Source of the DNA: Betaproteobacteria bacterium
GTDB lineage: Bacteria > Pseudomonadota > Gammaproteobacteria > Burkholderiales > Burkholderiaceae
Direction of reading: 5' to 3'
DNA: 64,000 nt
Assembly: GCA_947453825.1 (NCBI GenBank)
Contig: CANGHN010000006.1
Span: 1-64,000, forward strand
The notes beneath the pieces were generated by a model, which was not told the origin of the DNA, searched no databases, and saw only the letters and a list, made by a program, of their open reading frames with translations. The position numbers were made by a program, and so were the translations under genes. This document shows, in pieces, positions 43,303-53,829 of this stretch (within the stretch, counting starts at the first letter, position 1; the number at the start of each line of letters is the position of its first letter).

Positions 43303-43746
43303 CTAGGTTTTCTTGCGGATATACAAAGTCTTCGTAATGCGAGCGACCACATCCTCTTGTTGGTCTTTCACATCTGCCACAAACTCTTTTAAGACCTTAT
43401 TGCTGGACTCAGCAGTGCGGATGATGTCATCAATTTGTTCTTGAGTAAGTTCAAACGAAGCATGAACAGGACCTTTGCCAGGCTTGAGGAATTCAATCTT
43501 AGCCGCTTGATCCCACACAATATAGCCTTTGCCTATATTGTGTGACACCATCATCATAAAGAAGGGGTCGGTCATTGCAAACAGGCTACCACCAAAATGT
43601 ACGCCAACAATATTACGATTCAGTAGACCGTGCTTTAGGCGAACCTTGGCATGACGAAAATCTTTAGAAATTTTCTCAACAGTAATGCCAGCCCCTAAGA
43701 ATGGGGGCCACAGATTCATTCCTCTTCTTAGAAGATTGGCATTCAT
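43303..43746 (-). CDS. DUF4442 hotdog-fold protein (thioesterase-like)
   Basis: A 147-residue DUF4442 protein. The start at ATG 43746 (MNANLLRRGMNLWPPFLGAGI) is preferred to a TTG at 43758. Patterns are MNLWPPFLGAGITVEKISKDFRHAKVRLK, VGVHFGGSLFAMTDPFFMMMV and GYIVWDQAAKIEFLKPGKG, as in hotdog-fold proteins related to acyl-CoA thioesterases. It follows the sugar-acid-type dehydratase by 15 bases. The role is unknown; an acyl-thioester function is likely. Confidence 0.82.
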   Translation of the reverse strand: MNANLLRRGMNLWPPFLGAGITVEKISKDFRHAKVRLKHGLLNRNIVGVHFGGSLFAMTDPFFMMMVSHNIGKGYIVWDQAAKIEFLKPGKGPVHASFELTQEQIDDIIRTAESSNKVLKEFVADVKDQQEDVVARITKTLYIRKKT

Positions 43747-43761
43747 TACTGAATACAACTT

Positions 43762-45525
43762 CTATTTAGATTGCGGTGTTTTGCCAACCATCTTGGCAGC
43801 TCGTAAGAAATCGAAGTCTACTCCTTGGTCTGCTTGAGTGACGGTATCTAAGAACAGCTTCTTATAGCCGCGTTCTGCAGTTGGGGCGGTAATGGGATTG
43901 TCTTTGATGCGTTGTGCCAACTCAGCATCTGAAATTAACAAGCTGATTTCACGATTCTTCACACTAAGACGAATGCGATCACCATTACGAACGTGCGCCA
44001 AGGGGCCACCAATCGCTGACTCTGGGGTAACGTGCAAGACAATCGTGCCAAAAGCGGTGCCACTCATCCGCCCATCAGAAATGCGGACAATATCCTTAAC
44101 GCCTGCGCGAGCTAACTTCATTGGAATAGGAATGTAACCAGCCTCTGGCATTCCTGGTGCGCCTTTTGGACCAATATTCTTGAGCACGATGATGTCATCT
44201 GCTGTGACATCTAAATCTGGACTATCAATTCTATTGGCTAAGTCTTCTGAGTTTTCAAAGACTACAGCTCGACCTTCATGCTCCATTAATTTTTCATCGG
44301 CAGCTGACTGCTTGATGATTGCGCCACCTGGGGCAAGATTGCCATGAAGAACTGCAATGCTGCCACGAGGGTAAATGGGATTATCAATTTTGCGAACGAC
44401 ATCTTGCTTAAAGCTTGGTGGTCCTGCATCGATTTCTTCACCTAGGGTTCTGCCGGTCACCGTCATGGTGCCTAGCTTTAACAGTGGCTTGAGTTCTCTT
44501 AAAAGGGTTGTCATGCCGCCAGCATCATGGAAGTTTTCCATGTAATGGTCACCGGATGGTTTTAGATCAACCAGAACGGGGGTTTCATTGCCCATTTTGT
44601 CTAAGGCATCTAAGTCAATTTCAAGACCCATACGGCCCGCAATTGCAGCGAGGTGGACAATGCCATTAGTTGAGCCGCCAATGGCAAGCAAGACACGAAT
44701 TGCGTTCTCAAAAGCATCTGCAGTCAGAATCTGATCAATCGTTAAGCCACTCTTAGCCATTTGTACTGCACAGGCACCCGTTTCTTCAGCAACACGAATG
44801 CGATCGGCTGTCACAGCGGGTGGGGTAGCGCCACCAGGTACTGTCATACCAAGGGCTTCAGAGATACAGGCCATAGTACTGGCGGTGCCCATGACAGAAC
44901 ACGTGCCTACGCTGGCTACCAGTTGATCATTGACTTCATCTTTTTCAAGCTCATCAATTTCCCCGGCTCTAAACTTTCCCCAATAGCGTCGGCAATCAGT
45001 ACAAGCGCCAACTCGCTCACTACGGTGTGAGCCTGTCAACATGGAGCCAGTAATTAATTGAATCGCCGGCAGACCAGCAGATGCAGCTCCCATCATTTGA
45101 GCGGGCACAGTTTTATCGCAGCCACCAATCATGACAACCGCATCCATTGGTTGTGCGCGTAGCATTTCTTCGGTATCCATCGACATCAGATTGCGCAAGT
45201 ACATACTAGTAGGCGCAGCAAAGCTTTCATGAATCGAGATAGTCGGAAATTCCATGGGCAGCCCACCAGAGAGCATGACACCACGCTTCACTGCCTCGAT
45301 TAATTGCGGCATATTGCCATGACAGGGGTTATAAGCACTGCCAGTATTGATAATGCCAATGACTGGTCGATCAAGTGCACTATTGGTATAGCCAGCGCCT
45401 TTAATAAAAGCCTTGCGTAAGAACAAAGAGAAGCCCTTATCGCCGTAACTCGTTAAGCCTTTACGCAAACCTGTTTCACTGGGTTTCTCAGAATTAGGAT
45501 TGCTGCTAGTTGGCTTAGAACTCAT
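43762..45525 (-). CDS. IlvD/Edd-family dehydratase, sugar-acid (arabonate/xylonate) type
   Basis: A 587-residue iron-sulfur dehydratase. Cluster ligands are visible in NPCHGNMPQL, MIGGCDKTVPAQ and VGTCSVMGTASTMACISEALGM. The last block, with MGTASTM, is characteristic of L-arabonate/D-xylonate dehydratases; true dihydroxy-acid dehydratase IlvD has a CGGMYTANTM-type block there. GACTDCRRYWGKFRAGEIDE also fits the sugar-acid group, as does the C-terminal DPRMSGTAxGT-like SDGRMSGTAFGTIVLH. I therefore read it as a sugar-acid dehydratase. No sugar-transport or kinase gene is next to it, so the substrate is open. The N-terminus is low-complexity. Confidence 0.85.
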   Translation of the reverse strand: MSSKPTSSNPNSEKPSETGLRKGLTSYGDKGFSLFLRKAFIKGAGYTNSALDRPVIGIINTGSAYNPCHGNMPQLIEAVKRGVMLSGGLPMEFPTISIHESFAAPTSMYLRNLMSMDTEEMLRAQPMDAVVMIGGCDKTVPAQMMGAASAGLPAIQLITGSMLTGSHRSERVGACTDCRRYWGKFRAGEIDELEKDEVNDQLVASVGTCSVMGTASTMACISEALGMTVPGGATPPAVTADRIRVAEETGACAVQMAKSGLTIDQILTADAFENAIRVLLAIGGSTNGIVHLAAIAGRMGLEIDLDALDKMGNETPVLVDLKPSGDHYMENFHDAGGMTTLLRELKPLLKLGTMTVTGRTLGEEIDAGPPSFKQDVVRKIDNPIYPRGSIAVLHGNLAPGGAIIKQSAADEKLMEHEGRAVVFENSEDLANRIDSPDLDVTADDIIVLKNIGPKGAPGMPEAGYIPIPMKLARAGVKDIVRISDGRMSGTAFGTIVLHVTPESAIGGPLAHVRNGDRIRLSVKNREISLLISDAELAQRIKDNPITAPTAERGYKKLFLDTVTQADQGVDFDFLRAAKMVGKTPQSK

Positions 45526-45597
45526 GCTTGTCTCGATAGTAGTGTTTTATTTATTGTAGCTAGTCTATGTTTTTGATCGGTATGTGCCGCCGAACTG

Positions 45598-46125
45598 CTA
45601 ATTTTTTTTACCAAAAAAAATGGTCAGAGTTGTTTGAGTGCCTAAAATCATTTTGATGCCCATCAATATTAAATAAGGCCATACGATGAGCCAGTAAATA
45701 ATTGACATGGCGACGACATGAAGCGGATTGGATTGACCGAAGGCAGTCATTGAGTCAATAAAGTTTTTACCGTGAATCAGCCCATGTAGGCCAGCCTCTA
45801 AATAGTTCAGAGCAACTACGATGGCAAGATAAATCAAGGATTCAACAAAGAGTGATTTAACAATTCCGTGGCTTGGCTCAACTTTAATAGGAAAGCTAGC
45901 CTGACCAATCAACAGAAATTTTGCACATAAGGCCGCCTTAATTAAGGCGAATCCAAAAATGGCGAGAGGAATAGGTCTTTCATCAAGGGTAGTTGCAGCC
46001 AAGAAGGCTAAAGCGCAGAACCAGATTCCGAAATAAATTGATAAAGCAAAAGCCTTTTTCGCTTCATCTTCTAATTTTTCTTTAAAGCCTTGAGGCTTTA
46101 CATCGGCACCAGGAGTTTGAATCAT
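45598..46125 (-). CDS. Conserved membrane protein, unknown function
   Basis: A 175-residue protein with four predicted membrane segments (FALSIYFGIWFCALAFLAATTL, PLAIFGFALIKAALCAKFLLIG, LFVESLIYLAIVVALNYLEAGLHG and VVAMSIIYWLIVWPYLILMGI). The N-terminus is polar and contains GFKEKLEDEAKKA, and the C-terminus is short and basic. I do not recognise a family. It starts eight bases downstream of trhP on the same strand. Confidence 0.7.
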   Translation of the reverse strand: MIQTPGADVKPQGFKEKLEDEAKKAFALSIYFGIWFCALAFLAATTLDERPIPLAIFGFALIKAALCAKFLLIGQASFPIKVEPSHGIVKSLFVESLIYLAIVVALNYLEAGLHGLIHGKNFIDSMTAFGQSNPLHVVAMSIIYWLIVWPYLILMGIKMILGTQTTLTIFFGKKN

Positions 46126-46133
46126 TGCAATGA

Positions 46134-47435
46134 TTAGCAGTTAGAGCAAGCGCTAGCAAGCTCAATTGGGGCTGGCTCTTGGGTATAGCGTGCAATAAAG
46201 GCATGTTTACCTTTAAGAGGTAGCTTAAGCCATACAAAGTGACCCGATCCTGGGGCTGTATCAATAGACTCGCCACGCATATTCCACATTTGCTCCAGGA
46301 CGATATCCTGATTACCTTGCGGTTCAATAATTTCCAATCTATCACCGACTGCAAAGCGGTTTTTGACATCTACCTTCACGAGGCCTTTTTCTAAATCGAT
46401 CTCTAAAGTCTCGCCAACATATAAGCTTCTTCCTGAAAGGGAATAACCTCTCATATAGAGTTGATATTCTTTATCGTGGTGACGCTCATAAAAGCCATCG
46501 GTATAACCACGATTAGCGAGGCCCTCTAGATTACCAAGCAGGGCAGTATTAAAGGGTCTACCTGCTACAGCATCATCAATAGCGCTGCGGTAGGACTGAC
46601 ATGTACGAGAAACATAATAGGGGGACTTGGTACGACCTTCGATCTTGAAAGAGTCGACCCCCATCTTTGTTAATCTCTCGATGTGCTCTACAGCGCGCAA
46701 GTCTTTAGAGTTCATGATGTAGGTACCGTGCTCGTCTTCTTCCATCGGCATTAAATCATCAGGTCTCTTGGCTTCTTGCAGCAGAACTACGTCACCACTT
46801 TGGTTTTGTTGTCCGGGCTTTACCTTGTAGTCCCAGCGGCAGGCATTAGTACAAGCGCCTTGGTTGGGATCGCGATGCGACATATAGCCAGATAAAAGAC
46901 AGCGGCCAGAATAAGCAATACACAATGCACCATGGACGAAGACCTCTAACTCCATTTCGGGGCAGTCTTGACGCACTTCTTCGATTTCATCAAAGGAGAG
47001 CTCTCGAGACAAAATCACTCTGCTAATGCCAACAGAGCGCCAGAATTTTGCTGAGGCACCATTAACGGTATTTGCTTGGACCGATAAATGAATCGGCATA
47101 TCAGGCCACGCTTCTCTTGCCATCATGATTAGGCCAGGATCAGACATGATCAAGGCATCGGGTTTAAGCGCTACAACTGGAGACATGTCCTTAATGTAGG
47201 TTCTGGTCTTGCCACCATGAGGGAGTAAGTTAGATACTAAGTAGAACTGCTTTCCTAATTCATGGGCAGTATCAATACCTTCCTTGAGTACTTCAATCTT
47301 GCCAAAGTCATTATTGCGGACGCGTAACGAGTAGCGTGGTTGTCCGGCATAAATCGCATCGGCACCGAATTCAAATGCGGTGCGAAGCATATCAAGGCTG
47401 CCTGCTGGGGCTAGAAGTTCTGGAGTCTTAGTCAT
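46134..47435 (-). CDS. trhP: tRNA 5-hydroxyuridine synthesis protein TrhP (U32 peptidase family, YegQ-like)
   Basis: A 433-residue YegQ/TrhP protein needed with prephenate for 5-hydroxyuridine at tRNA wobble position 34. It matches E. coli YegQ closely: AFEFGADAIYAGQPRYSLRVRNN, DALIMSDPGLIMMARE, MPIHLSVQANTVN and RVILSRELSFDEIEE. The U32 signature EVFVHGALCIAYSGRCLLSGYMSHRDPNQGACTNACRWDY (about 163-202) supplies the four iron-sulfur-type cysteines. EDEHGTYIMNSKDLRA follows. The region between about 200 and 230 is shorter than in E. coli. The gene lies just after tRNA-Asn and its terminator. Confidence 0.93.
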   Translation of the reverse strand: MTKTPELLAPAGSLDMLRTAFEFGADAIYAGQPRYSLRVRNNDFGKIEVLKEGIDTAHELGKQFYLVSNLLPHGGKTRTYIKDMSPVVALKPDALIMSDPGLIMMAREAWPDMPIHLSVQANTVNGASAKFWRSVGISRVILSRELSFDEIEEVRQDCPEMELEVFVHGALCIAYSGRCLLSGYMSHRDPNQGACTNACRWDYKVKPGQQNQSGDVVLLQEAKRPDDLMPMEEDEHGTYIMNSKDLRAVEHIERLTKMGVDSFKIEGRTKSPYYVSRTCQSYRSAIDDAVAGRPFNTALLGNLEGLANRGYTDGFYERHHDKEYQLYMRGYSLSGRSLYVGETLEIDLEKGLVKVDVKNRFAVGDRLEIIEPQGNQDIVLEQMWNMRGESIDTAPGSGHFVWLKLPLKGKHAFIARYTQEPAPIELASACSNC

Positions 47436-47496
47436 GGGGTCTATTTTAGTGTGGCTAAGTGATTTATTGCATAGATTGCAAATACAGGATCAAACA

Positions 47497-47524
47497 ATGA
47501 AAAAACCACCTAAAAAGGTGGTTT
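47497..47524 (-). terminator. Intrinsic terminator after tRNA-Asn
   Basis: Read leftward, the 9-bp stem AAACCACCT/AGGTGGTTT (loop of four T) is followed by a T-run at 47502-47497. It lies directly downstream of the leftward tRNA-Asn. Confidence 0.88.
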
Positions 47525-47532
47525 CTAATATT

Positions 47533-47608
47533 TGGCTCCTCGACCTGGGCTCGAACCAGGGACCTACGGATTAACAGTCCGGCGCTCTACCGACTGAGCT
47601 ATCGAGGA
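47533..47608 (-). tRNA. tRNA-Asn (anticodon GUU), CCA encoded
   Basis: A complete 76-base cloverleaf on the minus strand: acceptor TCCTCGA/TCGAGGA, D arm GCTCAGTCGGTAGAGC, anticodon loop CTGTTAA (anticodon GTT), T arm CCTGG TTCGAGC CCAGG, discriminator G and encoded CCA. Confidence 0.97.
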
Positions 47609-47618
47609 ATAAGCCGAT

Positions 47619-47627
47619 ATTATAGCA
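47619..47627 (-). promoter_or_regulatory. Extended -10 promoter for tRNA-Asn overlapping the thiD start region
   Basis: On the minus strand TGCTATAAT (47627-47619) is a perfect extended -10 element (TGnTATAAT), placed about 11 bases before the mature tRNA 5' end at 47608. No clear -35 hexamer is seen. It lies just upstream of the divergent thiD ATG at 47630. Confidence 0.6.
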
Positions 47628-47629
47628 AG

Positions 47630-48514
47630 ATGAAATCAACTCTTCCGACTTCCATACAGATCCCTAAGGTACTGACCATTGCTGGCTCAGACAGCGGTGG
47701 TGGGGCTGGCCTTCAGGCTGATCTCAAGGTGGTTACCGCTTTAGGTGGCTATGGGATGTCTGTGATTACTGCCATCACAGCTCAAAACACCCTTGGCGTT
47801 ACACGTATTCAAGATGTTGATTTAGATGTGGTCGAAGCCCAAATTGATGCTGTCTTGCTTGATATTGGCGTTGATATTGTCAAGATTGGCATGCTAGCTA
47901 GTCCAGAAATTGTGCATACAGTTGCAAAAGCATTACGTCGTCATGGGGTAAAGCGGATTGTTTTGGATCCAGTATTACGCGCTACATCCGGCGCGAGCTT
48001 GGGGGGAGATGACACTGCGCAAGCGATCATATCGGAGCTTTTTCCAATAGCAACATTAATTACCCCGAATATGGATGAAGCATCTTTGCTCTTGGGTAAA
48101 GAGATTGGTGGCGCAACTGATTTCAAATGGGCCGCAGAAGAGTTGTTGGCCATGGGTCCTCAGGCAGTATTGATCAAGGGTGGGCATCTAGATACAAGGC
48201 ATACCCAGATTACTGACTATTTACTGTGGCGCACTATGGAAGATGGCCTTGAGGTTGTGCAGTCAAAAGAATTTAAGCACTATCGTGTCAATACTTCGAA
48301 TACTCATGGCACTGGTTGCTCATTAGCATCGGCAATTGCCACGTATTTAGCTGATGGCCATGACCTAAGTCATGCGGTAGCCAAAGCCATTGCTTATGTA
48401 GAGGCTGGCTTAGAGGCTGGACGATTCTTGAGTATTGGCGAAGGCCCTGGGCCTTTGTGGCATATGCATGATTTTTATCCGACCGCCTTATTGGATGAAA
48501 AAGACAAATACTAG
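47630..48514 (+). CDS. thiD: Hydroxymethylpyrimidine/phosphomethylpyrimidine kinase
   Basis: It phosphorylates HMP and HMP-P to HMP-PP for thiamin synthesis. It has 294 residues. The N-terminal substrate motif is IAGSDSGGGAGLQADLK (about 17-33), MSVITAITAQNT follows and the C-terminal anion hole is NTHGTGCSLASAIATYLADGHDL (about 222-245). It is divergent from tRNA-Asn and converges on the thiE end of the thiC operon, so it lies outside the riboswitch-controlled transcript. Confidence 0.94.
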   Translation: MKSTLPTSIQIPKVLTIAGSDSGGGAGLQADLKVVTALGGYGMSVITAITAQNTLGVTRIQDVDLDVVEAQIDAVLLDIGVDIVKIGMLASPEIVHTVAKALRRHGVKRIVLDPVLRATSGASLGGDDTAQAIISELFPIATLITPNMDEASLLLGKEIGGATDFKWAAEELLAMGPQAVLIKGGHLDTRHTQITDYLLWRTMEDGLEVVQSKEFKHYRVNTSNTHGTGCSLASAIATYLADGHDLSHAVAKAIAYVEAGLEAGRFLSIGEGPGPLWHMHDFYPTALLDEKDKY

Positions 48515-48535
48515 TATGTTGGCGAAATTTAAGAC

Positions 48536-49462
48536 TTAAGCTTGCATCAATTTTTGTAAATGTTTTACTGCTGCCTTGGGGTCTTTGGCCTGTATGATTG
48601 CGCGCACAACGGCTACTGATCCAACACCACTTTTTGCAACTGCACGAATACTATCTTGGTCAATGCCGCCAATAGCCACTAGGGGATAGTGACTCATGAG
48701 CTTAGTGTATTGATACAGTCTACCCAACCCTTGGGGAGCAGTCTGCATCTTCTTAAGATTGGTTGGAAAGACGGCCCCCATAGCAATATAGCTTGGACAA
48801 AAGCGATCTGCATAAACCATTTCAGCATAGCCATGCGTGCTTAAACCAAGACGTAGGCCAGCATCTCGAATAGCGTCTAAATCTGCCGTTTCTACATCTT
48901 CTTGACCTAAATGCACGCCATAGGCACCAGCATCAATTGCCTCATCCCAATAGTCATTGATAAAGAGTAGTGTCTTACTGTCTTTAGTTGCCGCCACCGA
49001 TTCTTTGATTTGCTTTCTGATTTTGCTCACGTCATCTGATTTAAAGCGTAGCTGTACTGTAGGTAGCTCAGCATCAACCATGCGTTTTACCCAGTCGGCA
49101 TCAGGCATCACCCCATAGAGTCCTAAGCGCTTAGGACATTCTGGAAAGGCGTTTGGATTCATATTACGAGTCCAAGGAAGTAGATCAAAGTACTCTGGTC
49201 TATTGGGCCACTTTTGGACATTAAATCCACCATCGCGCACAGCCATTCGTGACCAAGCTTTTCCTAGCACCTTGGCATCAGATTCAATAAATCCCATATT
49301 GATAGCAGCCAGAGCCCCAGCAAGCTCGTAATGGTCTGCTGCTGCTTCATTATCGATTCTTGGAGGCGGATGTTGAGCGCTAAATTGTGGAAGGAGAATG
49401 TCAAGATCTTCGTTGCGATGGGCGGCAACTATTTGATCAGCAAGATCGCGTATCAGACTCAT
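48536..49462 (-). CDS. thiE: Thiamine-phosphate synthase with N-terminal extension
   Basis: It couples HMP-PP and thiazole phosphate to thiamin phosphate. The start at ATG 49462 (MSLIRDLADQIVAAHR) lies after the thiG stop; an open frame to 49513 overlaps thiG. The ThiE barrel occupies about residues 112-308: LPTVQLRFKSDD, LLFINDYWDEAIDAGAYGVHLGQEDV, GLRLGLSTHGYAEM, YIAMGAVFPTNLKK and VAIGGIDQDSIRAVAKSG. The first 110 or so residues (including a Pro-rich stretch and YELAGALAAINMGFIESDAKVLGKAW) are extra compared with short ThiE proteins. The extension resembles the last helices of a ThiD-type kinase, a tentative reading. Confidence 0.9.
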   Translation of the reverse strand: MSLIRDLADQIVAAHRNEDLDILLPQFSAQHPPPRIDNEAAADHYELAGALAAINMGFIESDAKVLGKAWSRMAVRDGGFNVQKWPNRPEYFDLLPWTRNMNPNAFPECPKRLGLYGVMPDADWVKRMVDAELPTVQLRFKSDDVSKIRKQIKESVAATKDSKTLLFINDYWDEAIDAGAYGVHLGQEDVETADLDAIRDAGLRLGLSTHGYAEMVYADRFCPSYIAMGAVFPTNLKKMQTAPQGLGRLYQYTKLMSHYPLVAIGGIDQDSIRAVAKSGVGSVAVVRAIIQAKDPKAAVKHLQKLMQA

Positions 49463-49481
49463 GGTTTCTGTCTGCCGAACA

Positions 49482-50303
49482 CTATGAAGTTTGATGCCAA
49501 AAAGGGGTGCCAACCAAAGGCGTACTCGCTTGAGCAGATTCTTGAGGTTTCATGGCGCCAGAAAGATAGGCGGCTCGACCAGCATCAACAGCCATTGCAA
49601 AGGCCTTAGCCATGACCACTGGATCTTCAGCAAGGGCAACCGCGGTATTAAGCAATACACCATCAAATCCCCACTCCATCACGCTACACGCATGAGATGG
49701 TAGGCCAAGGCCTGCATCTACTAGCAAGGGCACCTTTAAGCGATCTCGCAGTAGCTTCATGGCATAGGGATTGAGTGGACCTTGTCCAGTGCCAATAGGG
49801 GCTGCCCAGGGCATGACCGCTTGGCAGCCAACATCAACGAGTCGTTGGCACAAAATCAGATCTTCAGTGCAGTACGGTAGAACCTTAAAGCCATCTTTAA
49901 TCAATGTTTCGGTAGTTTGCACTAAACGTAAAGTATCTGGTTGTAAGGTGTAATCGTCACCAATCAGCTCTAACTTGATCCAATCCGTTTCAAATACTTC
50001 GCGGGCCATTTGAGCGGTAGTGATGACTTCTTGTGGACTATGGCAACCCGCAGTATTGGGTAGCACTGGAACTGCCATTTTTTTTAAAAGATCCCAAAAG
50101 CCGCTATGTGCCTCAGTTGTCGAGGTGCCTTGGCGCCGCAAACTTACAGTGATCATCGCTGGATGAGAGGCCTGCACTGCATTTTCTAAAACTTGGGGTG
50201 ATGGATAACGTGATGTCCCTAGTAATAGTCGACTAGAAAAGCTCTCACCATAAAGTACAAGCGCATCAGCGCTATTGAGATGGTTTGGTAGTGGTGCTGT
50301 CAT
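49482..50303 (-). CDS. thiG: Thiazole synthase
   Basis: It forms the thiazole phosphate of thiamin from deoxyxylulose phosphate, ThiS thiocarboxylate and dehydroglycine. It is a 273-residue TIM barrel: [25 protein letters not shown] (Schiff-base Lys at about 112), [69 protein letters not shown]. It lies between thiS and thiE in the operon. Confidence 0.96.
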   Translation of the reverse strand: MTAPLPNHLNSADALVLYGESFSSRLLLGTSRYPSPQVLENAVQASHPAMITVSLRRQGTSTTEAHSGFWDLLKKMAVPVLPNTAGCHSPQEVITTAQMAREVFETDWIKLELIGDDYTLQPDTLRLVQTTETLIKDGFKVLPYCTEDLILCQRLVDVGCQAVMPWAAPIGTGQGPLNPYAMKLLRDRLKVPLLVDAGLGLPSHACSVMEWGFDGVLLNTAVALAEDPVVMAKAFAMAVDAGRAAYLSGAMKPQESAQASTPLVGTPFWHQTS

Positions 50304-50316
50304 GATGTGTCGCGTC

Positions 50317-50514
50317 TTAACCGCCTGTTACAGGAGCAATGACTTCTACTTGGTCATTCTCGTTCAGTAGATATTCCGCATGTTTTGTTTTCGGAACAAA
50401 GCTTAAATTCACCGCAACTGCATAAGGGGGCTTGGCAGCAATTAAAGCCAGCGCATCAGAGACCATGCTCTGATTGGGAAGGTCGTATTCCACTTGATTG
50501 ACGATTACACGCAT
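50317..50514 (-). CDS. thiS: Sulfur carrier protein ThiS
   Basis: This 65-residue ubiquitin-fold sulfur carrier ends in VTGG, the diglycine tail that is adenylated and thiocarboxylated. The start [12 protein letters not shown] and [11 protein letters not shown] are typical. Its start overlaps the thiO end by 10 bases. The adenylase (ThiF/MoeB) that loads it is not in the window. Confidence 0.95.
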   Translation of the reverse strand: MRVIVNQVEYDLPNQSMVSDALALIAAKPPYAVAVNLSFVPKTKHAEYLLNENDQVEVIAPVTGG

Positions 50515-51656
50515 GCTGTAGCCTCTACATTCCCAGTCTCATTGGTGATATTGAAGCCCAGTTCCAAGGCGGTATTACTGACGCCTTCGCCCAAAATTTC
50601 CAGAGCACAATCTAATACTGCTGGAGCAATCATAAAACCATGACGATATAAACCATTGATCATCATCAAATCGGCCAGACCATGATCTTTACGAGTTCTA
50701 ATTTCCGGAAGATTATTTTTCAGTGTGGGGCGACATTGAGTCGACATCTCCAGAATACGAGCCTCAGCAAAACCACTATGAACTGTATAAACTGCACTGA
50801 GTAATTCCATTGCAGAGCGTACACTCATTTCAGACAGATCATCCGATTCAATTTCTGTCGCACCAACTACATAGACATCATTTTCTTTTGGAGCAATGTA
50901 GATTGGGTACCTAGGGTGAATCAGGCGGGTAGGGCGGCGTAGCTTAACCTCTGGGGCATATAGCCGCACAACTTCACCACGAACCCCTCGCAGGGTATTT
51001 TGTTTGGTATTCATCGACCAGGCTGCTTTGGCCCCAGTGCCGCGACAATCAATGACGCGCTGATAGCCAACATCCTTGCGAAGATTATCGAGATTAACGA
51101 CAGCATTCCAATGACAATTAACTTGCGTACTTTTTAACTCTATTAACAATGCATCTAGTAGCTGGCGATTATCTAATTGCCCTTCATTTGGTAAAAACAG
51201 GCCTTGAGTGAAGCGGTCTGCAACAGCAGGCTCAATTTCTTGTAGAGCATCGTGGCCAAGGGTTTTTGGCGCAGTGAGGAGTGCATTATTGCGACAGTTT
51301 CTTTCTAAATGTGCATGAAAACGCTCGGCCTCACTAGCATCTTGTCGATGCCACAAAATCAAGGTACCGTCTTGCTGAAAAAAAACCGGTGCAGAAAGTT
51401 CGGCAAGCAATTGCTTCCAGCGTGGCAAGCTATGAAGACCCATGCGCACGACAGAATCTTCTGTAATTGCGGATTCAGCTAAAGGGGCTAGCATGGCTGC
51501 GGCAATGCGAGCAGCAGAGCTACTAGCATCAGAGTTGCCTTGATCAAATAAATCAACCTGAGCACCTCGCTTTGCAAGTGCTACCGCCAGGAGTCGACCC
51601 ATGAGGCCGGCACCGACGATAGCGTACTTATTTTGCGATGGAGAATGCACGGTCAC
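50505..51656 (-). CDS. thiO: Glycine oxidase (FAD-dependent) ThiO
   Basis: A 383-residue DAO-family flavoprotein that makes dehydroglycine (iminoglycine) for ThiG. The dinucleotide motif is YAIVGAGLMGRLLAVALAKRGAQVDLFD (about 11-38). LRGVRGEVVRLYAPE, IYIAPKENDVYVVGATEIESD and MINGLYRHGFMIAPA are the family's later blocks. Its context between thiC and thiS supports ThiO rather than another amino-acid oxidase. Confidence 0.92.
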   Translation of the reverse strand: MTVHSPSQNKYAIVGAGLMGRLLAVALAKRGAQVDLFDQGNSDASSSAARIAAAMLAPLAESAITEDSVVRMGLHSLPRWKQLLAELSAPVFFQQDGTLILWHRQDASEAERFHAHLERNCRNNALLTAPKTLGHDALQEIEPAVADRFTQGLFLPNEGQLDNRQLLDALLIELKSTQVNCHWNAVVNLDNLRKDVGYQRVIDCRGTGAKAAWSMNTKQNTLRGVRGEVVRLYAPEVKLRRPTRLIHPRYPIYIAPKENDVYVVGATEIESDDLSEMSVRSAMELLSAVYTVHSGFAEARILEMSTQCRPTLKNNLPEIRTRKDHGLADLMMINGLYRHGFMIAPAVLDCALEILGEGVSNTALELGFNITNETGNVEATACV

Positions 51657-51670
51657 TTGAGATAACTCGC

Positions 51671-53639
<1,969 letters not shown>

Positions 53640-53657
53640 GAAACCGGGTGTCGGTCT

Positions 53658-53755
53658 GATGTAACTTCCCACGCCAGCATTACCTGGATCGGGTTCTAGG
53701 GTCTTTCTCAGCGCCTCATTGCTTTATCCGCTTTAGAGGGCACCCCTGTTTCATC
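53658..53755 (-). promoter_or_regulatory. TPP (THI-box) riboswitch upstream of thiC
   Basis: The minus strand carries the THI-box consensus in order: closing helix strand GATGAAAC, then AGGGGTGCC, GCGCTGAGA, ACCC, GAACCCGATCCAGGTAATGCTGGCG and TGGGAAG. The P1 helix closes by pairing GATGAAAC (53755-53748) with GTTACATC (53665-53658), one mismatch. It senses thiamin pyrophosphate and represses thiC-O-S-G-E when it is abundant. Confidence 0.95.
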
Positions 53756-53829
53756 CTTAATTGAATTTAACCATGAAACCCATACTTGCTGCATGACCCC
53801 AGTCAATTCAGGGCAAGGCGGGTAGCCCT

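Noticed and set aside
43762..45525. Dihydroxy-acid dehydratase IlvD (branched-chain amino acids)
   Set aside because: The length fits, but the cluster motif is of the sugar-acid dehydratase type rather than the CGGMYTANTM type of IlvD.
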